DNA from: Lachnospiraceae bacterium
GTDB taxonomy: Bacteria; Bacillota; Clostridia; Lachnospirales; Lachnospiraceae
Reading direction: 5' to 3'
NCBI GenBank assembly: GCA_014804485.1
Contig: JAAUZT010000013.1
Location: 35,092-99,091, forward strand
DNA length: 64,000 nt
Shown here piece by piece: positions 27,051 through 35,690 of this stretch; position 1 is the first letter of the stretch; every line of letters starts with the position of its first letter. Below the pieces are notes generated by a model. That model was not told the DNA's origin. It saw only the letters and a program-made list of their open reading frames with translations, and did no database searches. The translations under genes were made by a program, and so were the position numbers.

Positions 27051-27144
27051 ACATTATCCTCCGGAAACTGCGCGACACGGTGGACCGCACAGTTATGCTA
27101 CTTGTTAAATGTATGCCCGATCCGGATAAAATATGCCTGACTTC

Positions 27145-27387
27145 TCATGTCAGATATCGAAACAGCTCTTTTGCCTCCTCTTTGCGTACGGTTTCCTGCA
27201 CATCCAGAACCTCTACCTTTACTTCCTTATTACCAAAACCGATCGTAATCGTATCTCCCACCTTGACATTCGTCGAGGCCTTGGCCGGCTTATCGTTGAC
27301 AAGCACTCTGCCTGCGTCACACGCCTCGTTTGCTACCGTACGTCGCTTAATTAGACGGGAAACCTTTAAATATTTATCCAGTCTCAT
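27145..27387 (-). CDS. rqcP: S4-domain RNA-binding protein RqcP (YabO)
   Basis: The ATG at 27387 behind AGGAGG gives 80 residues beginning MRLDKYLKVSRLIKRRTVA, a classic S4 RNA-binding domain; the longer frame is unlikely. RqcP works with RqcH in ribosome quality control, helping C-terminal alanine tailing on stalled 50S subunits (established in Bacillus for YabO). It lies between hup and yabP as in related genomes. Confidence 0.92.
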   Translation of the reverse strand: MRLDKYLKVSRLIKRRTVANEACDAGRVLVNDKPAKASTNVKVGDTITIGFGNKEVKVEVLDVQETVRKEEAKELFRYLT

Positions 27388-27494
27388 AATTTTCCTCCTG
27401 TATCTATTCTCTGTATCAATAAAACTATTTATAATAGTCAAAAAGCCTATATGCAAATGCATACAGGCTTTTATCATTCTTCATCACAAATCTC

Positions 27495-27770
27495 TTATGC
27501 GTTAAGCATGTCCTTCAATGCCTTGCCGGCTTTGAACTTAGGTGCCTTGGAAGCAGCGATCTTCATAACAGCGCCACTCTGCGGGTTTCTGCCTTCTCTT
27601 GCTGCTCTCTTGGAAACTTCAAAAGTACCGAAACCAACTAACTGTACCTTGCCGTCTTTCTTCAGCTCATCTGCAACAACGTCTGTAAATGCCTTTAATG
27701 CCTTTTCTGCATCTTTCTTGGATAAACCTGCCTGATCAGCCATAGCAGCAACTAATTCTGTCTTGTTCAT
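27495..27770 (-). CDS. hup: HU-family DNA-binding protein
   Basis: The 91-residue histone-like protein begins MNKTELVAAMADQAGLSKKD. It has the beta-arm signature GFGTFEVSKRAAREGRNPQSG with the conserved Pro that kinks DNA. It bends and compacts DNA as a dimer. It has its own strong promoter (TTGACA-17-TATAAA) just upstream, and codon use is consistent with high expression. Confidence 0.97.
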   Translation of the reverse strand: MNKTELVAAMADQAGLSKKDAEKALKAFTDVVADELKKDGKVQLVGFGTFEVSKRAAREGRNPQSGAVMKIAASKAPKFKAGKALKDMLNA

Positions 27771-27840
27771 CTTAGACTCCTCCTCTTAATGAGTTTTCAT
27801 ATTGATATTAGATGTTTCTCTTTTGAAACGCCTACATACA

Positions 27841-27869
27841 TTTATATACGCTTTTCCCTTCGTTGTCAA
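27841..27869 (-). promoter_or_regulatory. Sigma-A promoter of hup
   Basis: On the minus strand TTGACA (27864-27869) and TATAAA (27841-27846) are exactly 17 bp apart, about 70 bp before the HU start codon. Confidence 0.75.
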
Positions 27870-27966
27870 GCAAAAAAAGGCATTTTTACGGCGTTTTTCG
27901 GTATTTTCATAAGTTGCTATATGTGAAAACATGTTATGTAAATTGCTTCTGTCGTTTTTTGTCAAT

Positions 27967-28692
27967 TTAAAGTTGATTCAGTAATTCCGGCTTCTCATAC
28001 CGCTCGATCAAATCTTCTATTCTGTCGGTCAAAACCTGTTCTTGTGAAATCTTAGTGATCCTCGCAATGTCGGACAACCTAAGCAGCATATCCGCCATGA
28101 TCTGCTCCAACTCCTTGCTGTAAGTCTCCGGCTTGCATGCCGCAAGCGCCTGCGCCGACTGTTTCAGTGCTTCCACATTCTGCTCGTATGTGCTGCCGCT
28201 CTCATAGTACTTGTCTATTTTCTTCAGAACCTTAGCTGCTCTCGTGAGTGCAGGCAGCTCCCGCGGAATCTCGCGAAGCGGAGAGTCAATCCAGCTCTTG
28301 TCCTTCTTCTCTTCCTTCTTGATCTCTTCCCAATTAGTAAGCGCTTCCTCCGGTGTATCCGCATTGTTTGTCCCAAATACATGCGGATGTCTCCGCACCA
28401 TCTTGCGGCTGACCGCATCGATCACGTCCTCCATCGTAAAGAGTCCCTCTTCCGATGCGATCTGTGCATGCATGACGACCTGTAGAAGCACATCTCCCAA
28501 TTCTTCACACATGTTTTCGGGATTACCTGTCTGATCGTAGATCCGGATAGATGCCAGCAACTCAGCCGCTTCCTCCATCATACACGGTTTCAGGCTCTCA
28601 TGCGTCTGCACCTTGTCCCATGGGCAGCCGTTTTCTCCCCGCAACGTTCTGATAATCTCCAATAAATCTTCATAGCTATATCTCTTAGTCAT
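27967..28692 (-). CDS. mazG: Nucleoside triphosphate pyrophosphohydrolase MazG
   Basis: The start ATG at 28692 sits behind AGAGGA and overlaps the end of the PEGA lipoprotein gene by 8 bp; the longer frame to 28785 is an arginine-rich artefact. The 241-residue protein has GENGCPWDKVQTHESLKPCM and the metal-binding ExxE...ExxD array (MEEAAELLASI, CEELGDVLLQVVMHAQIA). Both MazG halves are present (second set at about 160-235). It hydrolyses NTPs to NMP and PPi, cleansing the pool. It lies where yabN sits in Bacillus, ahead of rqcP. Confidence 0.95.
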   Translation of the reverse strand: MTKRYSYEDLLEIIRTLRGENGCPWDKVQTHESLKPCMMEEAAELLASIRIYDQTGNPENMCEELGDVLLQVVMHAQIASEEGLFTMEDVIDAVSRKMVRRHPHVFGTNNADTPEEALTNWEEIKKEEKKDKSWIDSPLREIPRELPALTRAAKVLKKIDKYYESGSTYEQNVEALKQSAQALAACKPETYSKELEQIMADMLLRLSDIARITKISQEQVLTDRIEDLIERYEKPELLNQL

Positions 28693-30268
28693 TCTGTTCC
28701 TCTGAGCCTGCCCCATCCGATGTTCCCGGTTCTTTCTCTGATCCGGATTCTTCCGATGTTTCGGGTTCCTTCGTCTCTTCCTCATCCGTTATCACTTCGT
28801 CAATAGGATCGGGAACCTTAATAGGATTATTTCCGCTCACGGTCCCTACAACATCCAGATCCGGCTCCTTATCCTCTCTTGTAGAATTCTCGGACTTGGA
28901 ATTATTCTTATTGCCGCTGACGGAATCTCCTTCCTTCTCCAGATCCGTGAAGGAATAAGTGATATCTTCTCCGTCATTATACAGATATATGGTATAACTC
29001 TTTGTTTTATATCCACTCTTACGAAGCGTGACGGTATGACTGCCCGTCACTTTCTTGAAACTGACCGGTGAGATACCTCTGTAATTGCCGTCCACATATA
29101 CTTCTACATTCTTCGGTGCGTCAATATATACTTTATTTCCACTGGTAGAATTCAAAGTATTATCGCTGACAGAAGAATCCTCATCCTCTTTAGGCTTCTT
29201 ATCCTCTATACTGTTCTGACTGATCGAAGAGTTATCGTCTTTCTTTTTCTCCTCTAATTTAAAAGAGATCTTAGCATATTCCGAACCAACCTGAATATAT
29301 TTTCTCAGGGAATCGTACCCCTCCGCTTCTAGATAAATCTGGTGAATGCCATAAGTAAGCTCTACCGGACTGCTGATGTCCACTGTCCGATTATCTATCT
29401 TAACCTTGGCGGTATCCGGCGTGACAGACAACACAATCCTTCCGGTCTTATCCTGCGGAACCTCCATATCGCCCACATCCAGTACAACTTCCTTATCTCT
29501 CTCCACAATGATATCCTTGGTACAGCTTGCACCATTATTTGACAGGAATACCTGATAACTTCCCTCCGGCACTACTAACAGCATATCTTCCGTAATCTCT
29601 CTGATTACGGTATTACCCACTTCAATCCATCCGCCGATCAGCGCCTGATCATTCTTCAGCCGCAGATATCCGTGCCCTTTCTCCACATTGATACTGTAGA
29701 TCTTATGATCGATTCCACGAATCGAAAGCAGATCCTGCGTCACAATATCCATGACTTCCGTACGTTTACCGTCAGAAAGTACAACCACATCCTCCGGCAG
29801 AGAATAGGTCTTGGAGCCTATGCTTGCCGTTTTGTTGATACCGCCCAGATCATAGTTCTCCACATTATCATATACCCAGGCTTTCGGAGATAACTGTATG
29901 CTGGCAAGCTGTCTTTTTCCTTTCAGGAAATTGACATCTACCACATCCCCCGCCCTAACCTGAGAGATCGTCATCGGTCCGTTGTATTTATCCTTCACAT
30001 AGGTTGTGCCATCATAATACAATGTATACTGCTTTCCCGCATCCATGTTCATGAGTGTGACACTATTGTTCTGCTGATCAACGGACATGACTACCGCCGT
30101 ATCCGCCGAATCATAGCTGCCTACCGTACTGACTGTAAAGCCGGTATCAACCACTTTACCTGCCTTATCCTTAGCCATGCCTATACTGCTCGCCTGTGAA
30201 GTACAGCCGGTAATCAGCAATGCTAATATAACAATGACTGCTGCTGCCTGTGAAATTCTTCCGTGCAT
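28685..30268 (-). CDS. Lipoprotein with two PEGA domains and acidic tail
   Basis: The 527-residue protein has the signal MHGRISQAAAVIVILALLIT and lipobox LITGC. The first 280 residues are strand-rich repeats (KVVDTGFTVSTVGSYDS, GDVVDVNFLKGKRQLASIQL). Two PEGA domains follow: one near 290-345 (VKIDNRTVDISSPVELTYG) and one near 385-440 (VEVYVDGNYRGISPVSFKKV). These are joined and followed by disordered Asp/Glu/Ser linkers. PEGA domains are small extracellular beta-sandwiches often found in surface proteins. Function is unknown, with a role in spore or envelope structure possible given CotS-type and Yab neighbours (inference). Confidence 0.85.
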   Translation of the reverse strand: MHGRISQAAAVIVILALLITGCTSQASSIGMAKDKAGKVVDTGFTVSTVGSYDSADTAVVMSVDQQNNSVTLMNMDAGKQYTLYYDGTTYVKDKYNGPMTISQVRAGDVVDVNFLKGKRQLASIQLSPKAWVYDNVENYDLGGINKTASIGSKTYSLPEDVVVLSDGKRTEVMDIVTQDLLSIRGIDHKIYSINVEKGHGYLRLKNDQALIGGWIEVGNTVIREITEDMLLVVPEGSYQVFLSNNGASCTKDIIVERDKEVVLDVGDMEVPQDKTGRIVLSVTPDTAKVKIDNRTVDISSPVELTYGIHQIYLEAEGYDSLRKYIQVGSEYAKISFKLEEKKKDDNSSISQNSIEDKKPKEDEDSSVSDNTLNSTSGNKVYIDAPKNVEVYVDGNYRGISPVSFKKVTGSHTVTLRKSGYKTKSYTIYLYNDGEDITYSFTDLEKEGDSVSGNKNNSKSENSTREDKEPDLDVVGTVSGNNPIKVPDPIDEVITDEEETKEPETSEESGSEKEPGTSDGAGSEEQND

Positions 30269-30327
30269 TCTACGACCTTATCCTTTCCATTCCGCTGCCG
30301 CCTATTTAAGACGGTGCGGCATTTTGC

Positions 30328-31305
30328 TCACAGCTTGAATATACTCTCCAGGAAAAGCTGTTTCTCCCTCTCCTGCGCAAAGAGCTTCTCTATCTTTTCC
30401 ATGTTTCTCATAGGAATCCATGCTTTACCGCTGTTATAATAGAAATTTACAATCTTCCAGAATTTCTCGGGATACGCCAGACGATAGTATAGCTGTTTGT
30501 AATCCCTGTTCGTCAGATTCCTCTCTCTATTATAACTCTCTAACAGCATATCACCAAGTGTCTGCGACCAGTTATTTTTTTCCAAGATCTTACGCAGGAA
30601 CAGATTCAGATCCCGTACCGGATAATCCCGTACGCATTTCTCGAAATTAAGCAGTACGATTCCTTCCTGTGTCTGCATAATATTATGATACTGATAGTCG
30701 CCGTGACACACAATAGGAAATTCGTAAGAATCTTCCTCATAGGCATAATAACGCAATTCATCGGTAATTTGCAAGGCATTATTCATGAAATAATCATAAT
30801 GCTTCATTAAATAAATCTCAAAATCCGTTTTTTGGCTTTTTTCACGCAGAAATTTTCGGACTTTCTTTAATTCCCGATTATGTTTCTCATACTCTTGTTC
30901 AATTCGGAATACCGGCTGCTCTCTCAACTCGTCATAAGCCGACAGATCTGAAATATTATGAAGCTTTGCCAGAGTGGAAACCGCCTGCCGGCATTCTTCT
31001 GTGTCCCGATGATTGCATTCCCGTCCCTCATAATAGGTCTTAACTATATACGGCACCCTGTCCTGATCGAATACAATCATTTCATCTTCTCTCGTACGCA
31101 GGATAGATTCTGCCTGTACAATGCCGCTTTCATTAATATGTTTTAACAGCAAATCCTGGAATAACACTTTATCAGCAGGCCCACAATATTCTTTTAAGAT
31201 AAGCAATCCATGATCCGAATCGCACAAAATAGCGCCCCGTCCCTTCCAGGTACGATTCACCTCTATTTCATAATGATCTAATAAACTGACTGCTCTGTCA
31301 TTCAC
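30328..31305 (-). CDS. CotS-family spore coat kinase-like protein
   Basis: The GTG start, 7 bp after GGGGGG, gives 325 residues. The protein has the aminoglycoside-phosphotransferase/CotS fold: a glycine-rich opening (EVNRTWKGRGAILCDSDHGL with LKEY lysine) and a catalytic loop in VCHGDYQYHNIM (HGD...N). The metal Asp is replaced in VLLNFEKCVRDYP, where Asn-Phe-Glu stands in for the usual Asp-x-Glu. CotS-type proteins are attached to the spore coat in Bacillus. The altered metal site suggests weak or altered kinase activity. Confidence 0.88.
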   Translation of the reverse strand: MNDRAVSLLDHYEIEVNRTWKGRGAILCDSDHGLLILKEYCGPADKVLFQDLLLKHINESGIVQAESILRTREDEMIVFDQDRVPYIVKTYYEGRECNHRDTEECRQAVSTLAKLHNISDLSAYDELREQPVFRIEQEYEKHNRELKKVRKFLREKSQKTDFEIYLMKHYDYFMNNALQITDELRYYAYEEDSYEFPIVCHGDYQYHNIMQTQEGIVLLNFEKCVRDYPVRDLNLFLRKILEKNNWSQTLGDMLLESYNRERNLTNRDYKQLYYRLAYPEKFWKIVNFYYNSGKAWIPMRNMEKIEKLFAQEREKQLFLESIFKL

Positions 31306-31368
31306 ACGAATACCCCCCGCTTTGTCGTCTATCCTATCTTATGAGAAGCAGTGGGAAAGTATGAAAAT

Positions 31369-32697
31369 TTATCTTTTTTCTTTACAAATTCGTAGTAATT
31401 CCTCCCGCGTATTACGTGCCGGTTCCTCCAGCACAATATCCAGAAGATCGCTTAAAATCACACCGATCTGCCTTCCTGCGGGAATCCCGAGAGCAATCAG
31501 ATCGCTGCCTGTGACCGCCAGATCCTTTAGGTTCAGACATTCTTTTCTCTGACAGATCCCTTCATAGATTTCCTTCTTATATGTAAGCTTCTGCAGTTTC
31601 TCTTCCCGCAGGTAATCACTCTGCGCAAGGACATCCGCATATTGTACGGCAAACAGCATGGTAAAGATTTCTTCTCCCATCCGGTTCACCGCCCGTCTGA
31701 CTCCGCTTGGTGTCAGCCCGACCTCCTGATCATGATAGAGCACGATCTTCGATACCTTATCAATCGTATCGTTATCGAATTTAAGGCGGCGCAAAATCTG
31801 CTTTGTCATTTTCTCACCCAGTTCGGCATGCCCTTTGTTATGGGTAACTCCCTCATCATCGATGGAAAGCGTCTGCGGTTTAGCGATATCATGAAAAAGC
31901 ATACCAAGCCGCAATACCTTATCCGGTGAAGTCTCCTGCATGGAATGCAATATATGTTCTCCGACGTTATAGCAGTGATGTGGATTATTCTGGTTCGTCT
32001 CCATACAGATGTCAAATTCCGGCAAAATATGCTTTGTGATCCCTGTCTCGTAAGCGGTACGCAAATAATCCGGATGCGGCGATGTCACCAATTTGACCAA
32101 TTCCGCCTGTATCCGCTCCGCGCTGATTTTTTTTAAATTCGAAGCAAGCCTGCGAATCGCCTGTTTCGTCTCCTCCTCAATTTCATATCCCAGCTGTGCC
32201 GAGAAACGGACTGCACGCAGCATGCGCAGTGCATCTTCCGTGAAGCGTTCCTCTGCATTGCCCACGCAGCGAATAATGCCTTGTTCTATATCCGACAGAC
32301 CTCCGAATATATCCACCAGACCTGTCCGCTCATTGTACGCCATGGCATTGACGGTAAAATCCCGCCTCTTTAAGTCTTCCTCCAGACTGGCGGTAAAAGT
32401 GACCTCCTTCGGGTGTCTGCTATCCTCATAGATTCCGTCAATACGGTAGGTGGTCACCTCGAAGCCTTCCTTGTCCAGCATAACTGTCACCGTACCGTGC
32501 TTAATACCGGTATCGATCGTTCTGGTAAAAAGACTCTTTATCTCTTCCGGTTTTGCCGAAGTGGTAATGTCCCAGTCATTGGGCTCTCTACCGAGTATAG
32601 AGTCCCGGACGCAGCCGCCGACGGCGTATGCCTCATAGCCCGCTGCCTCCAATATTTCTATGATCTTATGTACTTTGTCAGGCATTTGTATGTGCAT
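31369..32697 (-). CDS. cca: CCA tRNA nucleotidyltransferase
   Basis: The 442-residue enzyme starts behind GAGGAAAT. The class II motifs are visible: YAVGGCVRDSILGREPNDWD with the DxD metal site (NDWDITT), RRDFTVNAMAYNE and the nucleotide-selecting EDALRMLRAVRFSAQL. A degenerate HD domain follows (LGMLFHDIAKPQTL). It adds or repairs the 3' CCA of tRNAs, consistent with the two tRNA genes in this window that do not encode CCA. Confidence 0.97.
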   Translation of the reverse strand: MHIQMPDKVHKIIEILEAAGYEAYAVGGCVRDSILGREPNDWDITTSAKPEEIKSLFTRTIDTGIKHGTVTVMLDKEGFEVTTYRIDGIYEDSRHPKEVTFTASLEEDLKRRDFTVNAMAYNERTGLVDIFGGLSDIEQGIIRCVGNAEERFTEDALRMLRAVRFSAQLGYEIEEETKQAIRRLASNLKKISAERIQAELVKLVTSPHPDYLRTAYETGITKHILPEFDICMETNQNNPHHCYNVGEHILHSMQETSPDKVLRLGMLFHDIAKPQTLSIDDEGVTHNKGHAELGEKMTKQILRRLKFDNDTIDKVSKIVLYHDQEVGLTPSGVRRAVNRMGEEIFTMLFAVQYADVLAQSDYLREEKLQKLTYKKEIYEGICQRKECLNLKDLAVTGSDLIALGIPAGRQIGVILSDLLDIVLEEPARNTREELLRICKEKR

Positions 32698-32723
32698 ATT
32701 ATTTCCTCATTCTTGCTCAACCT

Positions 32724-32851
32724 GCAAATTAGTAAGCCGAGACGCAAACAGCTTCGGCACAAATTTGCGATTGAAAAATCTCTGATTTTTCAATCTGCTT
32801 AAGGACACAAGCTGCACGAAGGCATTAGATCCGAATTACCCTGTGCAGCTT
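32724..32851. repeat. Cluster of nested inverted repeats in the cca upstream spacer
   Basis: Four inverted repeats occur in 128 bp: GCAAATT/AATTTGC (32724-32768), enclosing GCCGA/TCGGC; GATTGAAAAATC/GATTTTTCAATC with a TCT loop (32769-32795, perfect 12-bp stem); and AAGCTGCAC/GTGCAGCTT (32809-32851). The 12-bp stem may terminate the 79-residue gene upstream, but it has no T tract. The whole looks like a dispersed palindromic repeat or structured RNA. Confidence 0.6.
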
Positions 32852-32857
32852 CACTCC

Positions 32858-33097
32858 TCAACCGATACTTGGTCCTTTAAAAATATTGTTCACATCCTCC
32901 AGATGGACATCCGGCCTCTCCTCATCTTCCGTCAGCGTATTCACCAGTTTCTCCATCTCTTCTCTTGACATAGCATCACGACTTCTGTCAATAAAAGCTT
33001 CTTTCTCCGCTTCCGTCATATCCACAAACCGATCCATTGCAGCCTTATTTGATGTGATCGCCATTCCCAGACTCAACGGTATATTATTATAATCCAT
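32858..33097 (-). CDS. Small protein of unknown function, 79 residues
   Basis: The ATG is behind AAGGATGGGAAA. There is no signal or membrane helix. The sequence is mostly acidic helix (AAMDRFVDMTEAEKEAFIDR, SREEMEKLVNTLTEDEE) with a proline-containing tail. MTEAEKEAFIDR recalls short conserved Firmicutes proteins, but no name can be assigned. It is followed by the inverted-repeat cluster at 32724-32851. Confidence 0.65.
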   Translation of the reverse strand: MDYNNIPLSLGMAITSNKAAMDRFVDMTEAEKEAFIDRSRDAMSREEMEKLVNTLTEDEERPDVHLEDVNNIFKGPSIG

Positions 33098-33182
33098 TTC
33101 TGTTTCCCATCCTTCCTGTACGTACTCATATTGTTGCTTCCTTTAAAGTATGCACCGGGTCTTGGGAAAATATACTTTATCA

Positions 33183-35417
33183 TTATGCTAAAGCGGCAAT
33201 TCCTTTCAATCGGATATCTTCACAGGATGCGCCAACCAGAATCTCATAGTCCCCGGCATCCGAGATAAATTCATGCAAGTGTTCATCGAAATACGCAAAG
33301 TCTTCCTGCTGCAGCGTTAGACTTACTTTTCTGGATTTACCCGGCGCCAGTTCGACTTTTGTATACGCCTTCAGCTCTTTATCCGGCCTATCCACTTTCG
33401 GCGCAATCGGCGCTATATAAATCTGTACGACTTCAGATCCGATTCTCTTGCCCGTATTCTTGACCGTAAAGTTAATCTTCACATCCTTGCCTTTTTCCGC
33501 TTTCAGCGTCAATCCACTGTAAGTAAACTCCGTATAGGAAAGCCCGTGCCCGAAACAGAATGCCGGCATAATACGCTCTCTGTCAAAGTGGCGATATCCG
33601 AAATACAATCCTTCCTCCAATGTAATTTTGCCCCACACGCCGAACTGCCCGTTCTTCGCCGTGGCGCAATCCTCATATTTTTTCGGAAATGTCTCCGCCA
33701 GCTTACCGGACGGATTGATATCCCCGAAGATGATTTCGGCAAAAGCATTGCCTGTCTCCATTCCTGCATAATAGCTCCACAGAATTGCCGATGCCTTATT
33801 CCGCCACGGCATCTCTACCGGCGAGCCGCCGATAAAGGTAACGATCATGTCCTTGCGCACATCAAGCAATGCCTCAATCAGTGCATCCTGCTCATAGGGC
33901 AATTTCATATCACTTCGGTCAAAGCCTTCACTGTCAATATCATGGTTAAGGCCGCCTACGAAAATAACGGCATCTGCATCCTTAGCTGCTTCGATTGCCT
34001 GCGCGAAGAGCACTTTATTCTTTTCATGCACTTCCGCCTTATCTTTCTCCATCTGTGCCAGTCGCTCTTCCTCGCCCTTGCGGTGCATCTCATTCATATG
34101 CTCTTCATCCCGGACTGCTTTACCGATATCCGTGTCTTTCAAATCATCCAGACTGTCTGCCTGCCAATTATGGTCAAAATTCTTTGACTTATCCGGCACA
34201 TGGTATCCCTTATAATATTCCACCTGTGTATTGCCGCCCAAATACATCTTTAAGCCCATCAGCGGACAGATTTCATAGAGTGCCTTGATCTCCGCACTTC
34301 CGCCGCCATCCGAATGGATTTTTGCCGCATTCTGTCCGATCACCACAAGCTTCTTTATCTTCGAGGCATTAAGCGGTAGCGTTTGTTTCTCATTCTTTAA
34401 CAGAATCATGGATTCTTCTGCCGTACGCAGAATCATCTCTCTGTGCTCCGGCGTATTATAAGAACCTGCTTTACGGTCATTTTTCTCTTTGCCTATCATC
34501 TTAAGCCGATACATCATCCGCAGAATGTTACGCACCTTGGCATTGACGGTCTCCTCGGAGATCTCACCTTTCATAATCGCTTCCTTCAAAGGATTGGCCA
34601 GCTTGTACTCATCGAAATCCGGGAACACCGACATCTCCATATCCATAGAGCATTCCGCCGCCTCTTTTGTCCTATGTACGGCACCCCAGTCGCTGATTAC
34701 TGTGCCGTCGAAGCCCCACTCACCGCGCAACACCAAATCCAACAAATTCTTGTTCTCACAACAATAATCTCCGTTAATCTTATTGTAGGCACCCATGACA
34801 GAATAGGTCTTTCCCTCCTGCACCGCCGCCTTAAACGCCGGAAAATAAATCTCGTATAATGTTCTGTCATCAATTTCCTCGTCTACCATGAGACGGTCCG
34901 TTTCTTGTACATTCGCAGCAAAATGCTTTACACACGCCGCAACGTCATTCTCCTGTACCCCTTTAATAAAAGGCACCGCCAGAGTAGCCGTCAGATTCGG
35001 ATCTTCGCTCATATACTCAAAATTTCTGCCGCACAGCGGACTGCGCTTGATGTTGATTCCCGGTGCCAGGATCACATCTTTACCGCGTCCTCTCGCCTCT
35101 GCACCGAGAACATGTCCCATCTCATAAGCCCGATACGGATTCCATGTAGAAGCAAGCGCACTGTTGCTGGGCAGATAAGATACGTTATCGTCATGATTCC
35201 CCGCCGGAATCCATCTGTCTCTCATAAATTCCGCTCTGACTCCCATAGGTCCGTCAGAAAAGACAACCCCGGGAATTCCCAGTCTCTCTACCTCGCCGGT
35301 TCTGAAGATTCCGGTTCCGTGGATCATGGAAATCTTTTCATCTAATGTCAATTTTCCGATCAGTTTTTCAATCTCTTTTTCGATCTTCTTGTTATTTTTC
35401 TTCGCATCCGTCTTCAT
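33183..35417 (-). CDS. Glycoside hydrolase family 3 beta-glucosidase
   Basis: The 744-residue enzyme starts behind AAAGGAAT. The N-terminal GH3 barrel contains the catalytic Asp in GTVISDWGAVH. The (alpha/beta)6 sandwich domain includes ILWSYYAGMETGNAFAEIIF, and the C-terminal fibronectin III-like domain is present (VKINFTVKNTGKRIGSEVVQ). Without a signal peptide it should hydrolyse beta-glucosides in the cytoplasm after uptake. An unusual acidic/lysine segment (about 415-500; MHRKGEEERLAQMEKDKAEV) may be a surface insertion. No transporter is adjacent. Confidence 0.95.
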   Translation of the reverse strand: MKTDAKKNNKKIEKEIEKLIGKLTLDEKISMIHGTGIFRTGEVERLGIPGVVFSDGPMGVRAEFMRDRWIPAGNHDDNVSYLPSNSALASTWNPYRAYEMGHVLGAEARGRGKDVILAPGINIKRSPLCGRNFEYMSEDPNLTATLAVPFIKGVQENDVAACVKHFAANVQETDRLMVDEEIDDRTLYEIYFPAFKAAVQEGKTYSVMGAYNKINGDYCCENKNLLDLVLRGEWGFDGTVISDWGAVHRTKEAAECSMDMEMSVFPDFDEYKLANPLKEAIMKGEISEETVNAKVRNILRMMYRLKMIGKEKNDRKAGSYNTPEHREMILRTAEESMILLKNEKQTLPLNASKIKKLVVIGQNAAKIHSDGGGSAEIKALYEICPLMGLKMYLGGNTQVEYYKGYHVPDKSKNFDHNWQADSLDDLKDTDIGKAVRDEEHMNEMHRKGEEERLAQMEKDKAEVHEKNKVLFAQAIEAAKDADAVIFVGGLNHDIDSEGFDRSDMKLPYEQDALIEALLDVRKDMIVTFIGGSPVEMPWRNKASAILWSYYAGMETGNAFAEIIFGDINPSGKLAETFPKKYEDCATAKNGQFGVWGKITLEEGLYFGYRHFDRERIMPAFCFGHGLSYTEFTYSGLTLKAEKGKDVKINFTVKNTGKRIGSEVVQIYIAPIAPKVDRPDKELKAYTKVELAPGKSRKVSLTLQQEDFAYFDEHLHEFISDAGDYEILVGASCEDIRLKGIAALA

Positions 35418-35520
35418 GGTCTTATTCCTTTCCGAATAATGATATCTTGAATAGTTACAGTATATCGGGAAACGGAAACGGATACAATCATATTTTTGAA
35501 ATAATTTCTTATAAGAAACA

Positions 35521-35550
35521 TTGACAACTACCCTTAAAATGTTGTATTAT
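35521..35550 (+). promoter_or_regulatory. Promoter of the tRNA-Pro gene
   Basis: TTGACA (35521-35526) and TATTAT (35545-35550) are 18 bp apart, 19 bp before the tRNA 5' end. Confidence 0.7.
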
Positions 35551-35568
35551 CTTAATTGTTCATAGAAT

Positions 35569-35642
35569 CGAAGCGTGGCTCAGCTTGGTAGAGCGCTGCG
35601 TTCGGGACGCAGAGGTCGTGGGTTCGAATCCCGTCGCTTCGA
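35569..35642 (+). tRNA. tRNA-Pro (anticodon CGG)
   Basis: All four stems fold: acceptor CGAAGCG/CGCTTCG with discriminator A, D arm GCTC...GAGC, anticodon arm CTGCG-TTCGGGA-CGCAG giving CGG, and T arm GTGGG-TTCGAAT-CCCGT. The 3' CCA is not encoded. It has its own promoter and terminator and reads CCG codons. Confidence 0.95.
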
Positions 35643-35650
35643 CGATTTAA

Positions 35651-35677
35651 CGGAGACAGATTAATGTCTCCGTTTTT
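35651..35677 (+). terminator. Terminator of tRNA-Pro
   Basis: CGGAGACA and TGTCTCCG form a perfect 8-bp stem around GATTAA, followed by TTTTT, 8 bp past the tRNA. Confidence 0.9.
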
Positions 35678-35690
35678 GTTGGAGGATATT

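Noticed and set aside
33546-34187. Open frame antisense to the GH3 gene
   Set aside because: Shadow of a GC-skewed coding frame; no ribosome site or family resemblance.
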